Of a stretch of DNA of 15,802 bases, positions 13,134-15,802 are shown piece after piece. The DNA comes from an uncultured Bacilli bacterium (lineage in GTDB: Bacteria; Bacillota_I; Bacilli_A; RF39; UBA660): positions 1-15,802 of the forward strand of contig CANQSC010000020.1 of NCBI GenBank assembly GCA_947626445.1. Direction: 5' to 3'. The notes below the pieces were generated by a model. The model was given only the letters and a program-made list of their open reading frames with translations. It made no database searches and had not been told where the DNA came from. Each line of letters opens with the position of its first letter. Within the stretch, counting starts at the first letter, position 1. Position numbers and translations under genes: made by a program.

Positions 13134-13360
13134 ATATTTTTTAAATGAATGTTTGTAGAAAAATATTTAGTAATTTTAATAGTTTGCTTATAGAGACTTG
13201 ATGGATGGTGAAAATCAAGACAATTATTAAAATGAATTACTATTTTTTTAGTTCAATCGGTGCAAACCGTTATAATTAAGAGAGCATAGTTTATACTATG
13301 AAATAAGGTGGTACCGCGAATTATTTCGTCCTTATGGGATAAAATAGTTTGCGTTTTTTT
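13134..13360 (+). promoter_or_regulatory. Tyrosine T-box riboswitch leader of tyrS
   Basis: The leader senses uncharged tRNA-Tyr and permits tyrS transcription when charging is low. Stem I: AAAAATA (13159-13165) pairs with TATTTTT (13241-13247), and ATTTTAAT (13173-13180) pairs with ATTAAAAT (13226-13233). They enclose a 7x7 internal loop with AGTA (13169-13172) opposite GAA (13234-13236) and the specifier codon TAC (13238-13240), a tyrosine codon. AGAGA and GATGGTGAAA in the distal arm match the conserved AG bulge and apical loop. CGGT-GCAA-ACCG (13258-13269) and CATAGT-TTAT-ACTATG (13285-13300) are downstream stems. The T-box GGTGGTACCGCG spans 13307-13318. The antiterminator pairs ATAAGG (13303-13308) with CCTTAT (13330-13335). 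Confidence 0.95.
13315..13360 (+). terminator. Regulated terminator of the tyrS T-box
   Basis: CGCGAATTATTT (13315-13326) pairs with AAATAGTTTGCG (13342-13353), 12 bp with two G-U pairs. The helix continues past one C-A mismatch with GTCC/GGAT pairs to a TTATG loop, and seven T residues follow (13354-13360). The 5' arm overlaps the T-box and the apical part contains the CCTT needed for the antiterminator, so the two folds exclude each other. Regulation is at transcription termination. Confidence 0.9.
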
Positions 13361-13378
13361 AAAAGAGGAGGAAATATA

Positions 13379-14623
13379 ATGAAAAAAACTTTTGAAATTT
13401 TAAAAGAAAGAGGATATGTTTATCAAGCTACAAATGAAGAAAAAATAAAAGAAATGTTGAATAGTGATTCGCCTAAAACCTTTTATTTAGGAATTGATCC
13501 AACGGCAGATAGTTTACATATTGGGCACTTTTTTGCTTTAACTTTAGTAAGAAGATTGCAAAAAATGGGTCATCATCCCATTATTGTTGTAGGGGGAGCA
13601 ACGGCATTAATTGGCGACCCAACTGGTAAAAAAGATATGCGTAAGATGCTTACTAAAGAACAAGTCGAACATAATAAAAGAGAAGTAAAAGAATTAGTTA
13701 AAAAATTTGTAGAAGTTGATGGGGATAATCCTGCTTTAATATTAGATAATTCAGAATGGATTAATCCTGAATCATATATTGATTTTATGAGAAAAATTGG
13801 GGTTCATTTTAATGTAAATAAAATGTTAGCAACTGATTGTTATAAAAATCGTTTAGAAGAAGGCGGTTTAACATTCTTAGAAATGGGTTATATGTTAATG
13901 CAAGCTTATGATTTTGTATATTTAAATGAACATTATGGTTGTACATTAGAAATTGGTGGTTCAGACCAATGGGCTAATATGGTTGCAGGTGTTGAATTAG
14001 CCAGAAAAATGGATTTTGCTAATGGTAAGGTTGACCGGGAATTACAAGCCATAACATGTCCATTATTAGTTAAAGCTGATGGCGAGAAAATGGGCAAAAC
14101 GGCAAGTGGTACTTTATGGGTATCAAGAGAAAAAACAACAGTTTATGATTTTTATCAAATGTTTATAAATTCTTATGATGAAGATGTTGAAAGATTATTA
14201 TCCTTTTTTAGCGATTATGAAGTAGAAGATATTAAAAAAATGTGTCAAGAAGATATTAGAAATGCGAAAAAAATAATGGCTTATGAAGTAACTAAATTAG
14301 TTCATGGTGAAGAAGAAGCTTTAAAAGTTAAAAAAGCTAGTGAAGATATCTTTAGTAATAAAGGGAATTCTTTAGATACCAAAGCAATTAATTTAGCAAA
14401 AGATATATTAAAGGATAAACCAAATGTTATTGATATATTAATGCTTACAGAAATATTTGAATCAAAATCCGAAGCAAGAAGATTAATATTACAAAATGGG
14501 GTAAGTATTAATGGTGAGAAAGTATCTTCAATTGATTTAGAAATTACTTTAGATATGTTACAAGATAATACTTTATTAATTCAAAAAGGAAAAAAGAATT
14601 TTATAAAATTAGTATTTAATTAA
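13379..14623 (+). CDS. tyrS: Tyrosyl-tRNA synthetase
   Basis: Class I synthetase that charges tRNA-Tyr. The 414 aa contain the catalytic Rossmann domain with YLGIDPTADSLHIGH (36-50; HIGH at 47-50), GDPTGKKDMR, the tyrosine/tRNA region FLEMGYMLMQAYDFVYL, GGSDQWANM, and the second signature KMGKT (237-241) in the KMSKS position. A C-terminal S4-like RNA-binding domain follows (about 345-414: SKSEARRLILQNGVSINGEKV). Length is typical of bacterial TyrRS. The ATG at 13379 follows GAGGAGG (13365-13371). An in-frame ATG at 13349 lies inside the T-box terminator and is excluded. Expression is controlled by the upstream tyrosine T-box. Confidence 0.98.
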   Translation: MKKTFEILKERGYVYQATNEEKIKEMLNSDSPKTFYLGIDPTADSLHIGHFFALTLVRRLQKMGHHPIIVVGGATALIGDPTGKKDMRKMLTKEQVEHNKREVKELVKKFVEVDGDNPALILDNSEWINPESYIDFMRKIGVHFNVNKMLATDCYKNRLEEGGLTFLEMGYMLMQAYDFVYLNEHYGCTLEIGGSDQWANMVAGVELARKMDFANGKVDRELQAITCPLLVKADGEKMGKTASGTLWVSREKTTVYDFYQMFINSYDEDVERLLSFFSDYEVEDIKKMCQEDIRNAKKIMAYEVTKLVHGEEEALKVKKASEDIFSNKGNSLDTKAINLAKDILKDKPNVIDILMLTEIFESKSEARRLILQNGVSINGEKVSSIDLEITLDMLQDNTLLIQKGKKNFIKLVFN

Positions 14624-14626
14624 AAT

Positions 14627-14682
14627 TAAAAGTCACTTATATTATTTTAGAGTTAATCATAAAATTAGATAGGTGACTTTTA
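14627..14682 (+). other. 13-bp inverted repeat enclosing the PBP ribosome-binding site
   Basis: TAAAAGTCACTTA (14627-14639) pairs with TAGGTGACTTTTA (14670-14682), 13 bp with one G-U, around a 30-base AT-rich loop. The 3' arm contains the AGGTGA Shine-Dalgarno site (14671-14676) and ends on the A of the PBP start codon. It starts 3 bases after the tyrS stop. It may act as a tyrS terminator, although the T run (TTTTA) is short and the loop long. It may instead hide the ribosome-binding site in tyrS read-through RNA, or be a protein-binding operator. Confidence 0.6.
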
Positions 14683-15776
14683 TGTTTTCTAAAGAAATTC
14701 ATATTAGAATTAGAGTTTTCTTTTTATTTATTATTTGTTTATTAGTAATAATTATTTTAAAAGTTTTTTATATTCAAGTATTCTCTTATGAAAAATTAAG
14801 TGATTTAGCCCAGTCTTTATGGAGTAGAAAGTTACCAATTGGAGCTGATAGAGGTTTAATACTTGATCGTAATGGAAAAATTTTAGCAACTAATTTAACG
14901 ACAACTAGTTTAGTAATTATTCCTAATCAAATTAAAGATGCTGAAGCTGTTGCTAAAAGTTTAAGTGAAATTTTAAATTCTGATTATGATGATATGTTAA
15001 AACATGTAACTAAAAAAACAAGTATTGAAAGAGTCCATCCGGAAGGAAGACAATTATCTTATGATATAGCTTCTAAAATAAATGATTTAAATTATGATGG
15101 GGTTTATTTAGTAAAAGAAAGTAAAAGATATTATCCTTATGGTTCACTACTTAGTCATGTTCTAGGTTATGTGGGAATTGATAATCAAGGGTTAAGTGGT
15201 TTAGAGTTAACTTATAATAATTATTTAACAGGTGAAGATGGAGCAATAAAATATTTTTCCGATGGAAAAGGCAATCGTCTAGAGTTATCAGAAGTTTATG
15301 AAAAACCCCAAAATGGCATTAATATTAAGTTAACAATTGATTTAGATTTGCAACTAGCTATTGAAAGAGAACTTGATAATGTAATGAGTAAATATACACC
15401 TGAACATGCCATGATTATGGCTATGAATCCGAAAACCGGTGAAGTTTTAGCAATGGCATCACGTCCTAATTTTGATCCTAATAATTATCAAGAGTATGAT
15501 ACAGAAACTATTAATCGGAATTTACCTATTTGGATGACTTACGAACCAGGTTCGACATTTAAAATTATGACTCTTTCTAGTACGGTTGAAGAAAAAACGG
15601 TTAATTTATTTGAAGATCATTTTTATGATGGTGGTTCAATTCATGTTGATGGGGCGACAATTCATTGTTGGAAATCTGGAGGTCATGGGGACCAAACTTA
15701 TTTAAATGTCGTAGAAAATAGTTGTAATCTTGGTGTCAATACAGCAACACATACAAATTTGAAGAAATACCTTTAA
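14682..15776 (+). CDS. Class B penicillin-binding protein (FtsI/SpoVD-like), C-terminally disrupted or cut
   Basis: Membrane-anchored transpeptidase that cross-links peptidoglycan; class B PBPs of this type serve division or sporulation. Seen: a single N-terminal membrane segment (about 11-30), the dimerization-domain signature RGLILDRNGKILATN (57-71), YYPYGSLLSHVLGYVG with QGLSGLE, and the transpeptidase domain with MNPKTGEVLAMASRP, active-site Ser291 in PGSTFK (289-294) and SxN as Ser347-Cys348-Asn349 (ENSCN). The KTG motif is absent because the frame ends at 364 aa, about 200 short of the family norm. After ENSCNLG the sequence (from about 15732) no longer looks like a PBP and stops at 15776. 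This may be an assembly join, an insertion or a real truncation. The ATG at 14682 uses AGGTGA (14671-14676); the GTG at 14673 lies inside that site. Confidence 0.85.
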   Translation: MFSKEIHIRIRVFFLFIICLLVIIILKVFYIQVFSYEKLSDLAQSLWSRKLPIGADRGLILDRNGKILATNLTTTSLVIIPNQIKDAEAVAKSLSEILNSDYDDMLKHVTKKTSIERVHPEGRQLSYDIASKINDLNYDGVYLVKESKRYYPYGSLLSHVLGYVGIDNQGLSGLELTYNNYLTGEDGAIKYFSDGKGNRLELSEVYEKPQNGINIKLTIDLDLQLAIERELDNVMSKYTPEHAMIMAMNPKTGEVLAMASRPNFDPNNYQEYDTETINRNLPIWMTYEPGSTFKIMTLSSTVEEKTVNLFEDHFYDGGSIHVDGATIHCWKSGGHGDQTYLNVVENSCNLGVNTATHTNLKKYL

Positions 15777-15802
15777 CTAATGTAAATAATCATACCCAAA
15801 TT

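Noticed and set aside
13140..13360. A tRNA or other structured RNA gene between tlyA and tyrS
   Set aside because: The stems belong to the T-box leader; no cloverleaf or T-loop pattern is present.
13349..13378. Upstream in-frame ATG for tyrS at 13349
   Set aside because: It lies in the T-box terminator stem; GAGGAGG at 13365-13371 selects the ATG at 13379.
14673..14681. GTG at 14673 as PBP start
   Set aside because: This GTG is part of the AGGTGA Shine-Dalgarno that serves the ATG at 14682.
1..15802. CRISPR array, phage cluster or defence system
   Set aside because: No spaced direct repeats and no recognisable cas, phage structural, restriction or toxin-antitoxin proteins are visible; most genes are housekeeping.

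Overview
The window is from a very AT-rich, walled, low-GC Gram-positive bacterium. Most genes hand-count to roughly 20-28% G+C. Codon use is strongly A/T-ending, all well-supported genes lie on the + strand, Shine-Dalgarno sites are AGGAGG-like, and promoters are sigma-A type (TTGACA/TATAAT). The set of a tyrosyl T-box, RbgA, a TrmD/RimM/L19 block, an LTA-synthase-like enzyme and a class B penicillin-binding protein points to Bacilli. A reduced gut lineage (RF39/Erysipelotrichales-like) is my inference. Tryptophan is TGG throughout and TGA ends genes at 7591 and 9438, so the standard bacterial code applies and this is not a Mycoplasma-type code.

Layout. Positions 1-1028 look accessory: the tail of an unknown ORF, a DUF6870-type small protein with its own promoter, and a TIGR00725-type Rossmann protein broken by a frameshift at an A9 run. 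Positions 1044-6882 form one tight cluster: rbgA, rnhB, an LTA-synthase-like membrane enzyme, topA and a small orphan, closed by a clear terminator. Positions 6959-9883 are a second tightly coupled unit: a YgjP-like metallopeptidase, a SpoU/TrmH RNA methyltransferase, rimM, trmD and a helical orphan protein. rplS (10047-10388) has its own promoter, a probable L19 leader hairpin and a terminator. Positions 10406-12274 hold three proteins I cannot name (135 aa, 100 aa with an HTH-like segment, 295 aa with protein-kinase-like motifs), each with its own promoter. They are followed by tlyA, then a complete tyrosine T-box leader and tyrS. Last comes a class B PBP whose ribosome-binding site lies inside a long inverted repeat and whose reading frame stops being PBP-like near 15731.

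The core genes mostly serve translation: ribosome assembly (RbgA, RimM, L19), rRNA/tRNA modification (TrmD, TlyA, SpoU family) and tRNA charging (TyrS). DNA topology/repair (TopA, RNase HII) and cell envelope (LTA synthase, PBP) make up the rest. In Bacillus subtilis the order is rimM-trmD-rplS-rbgA-rnhB-...-topA. Here the rbgA-rnhB-topA half precedes the rimM-trmD-rplS half, so the ancestral cluster has been permuted and interrupted by new genes. I did not see a CRISPR array, tRNA, rRNA, complete insertion sequence or prophage. The most distinctive items are the SD-sequestering inverted repeat before the PBP gene, the frameshifted TIGR00725 gene, the composition outlier rnhB, and the orphan trio with the kinase-like protein.
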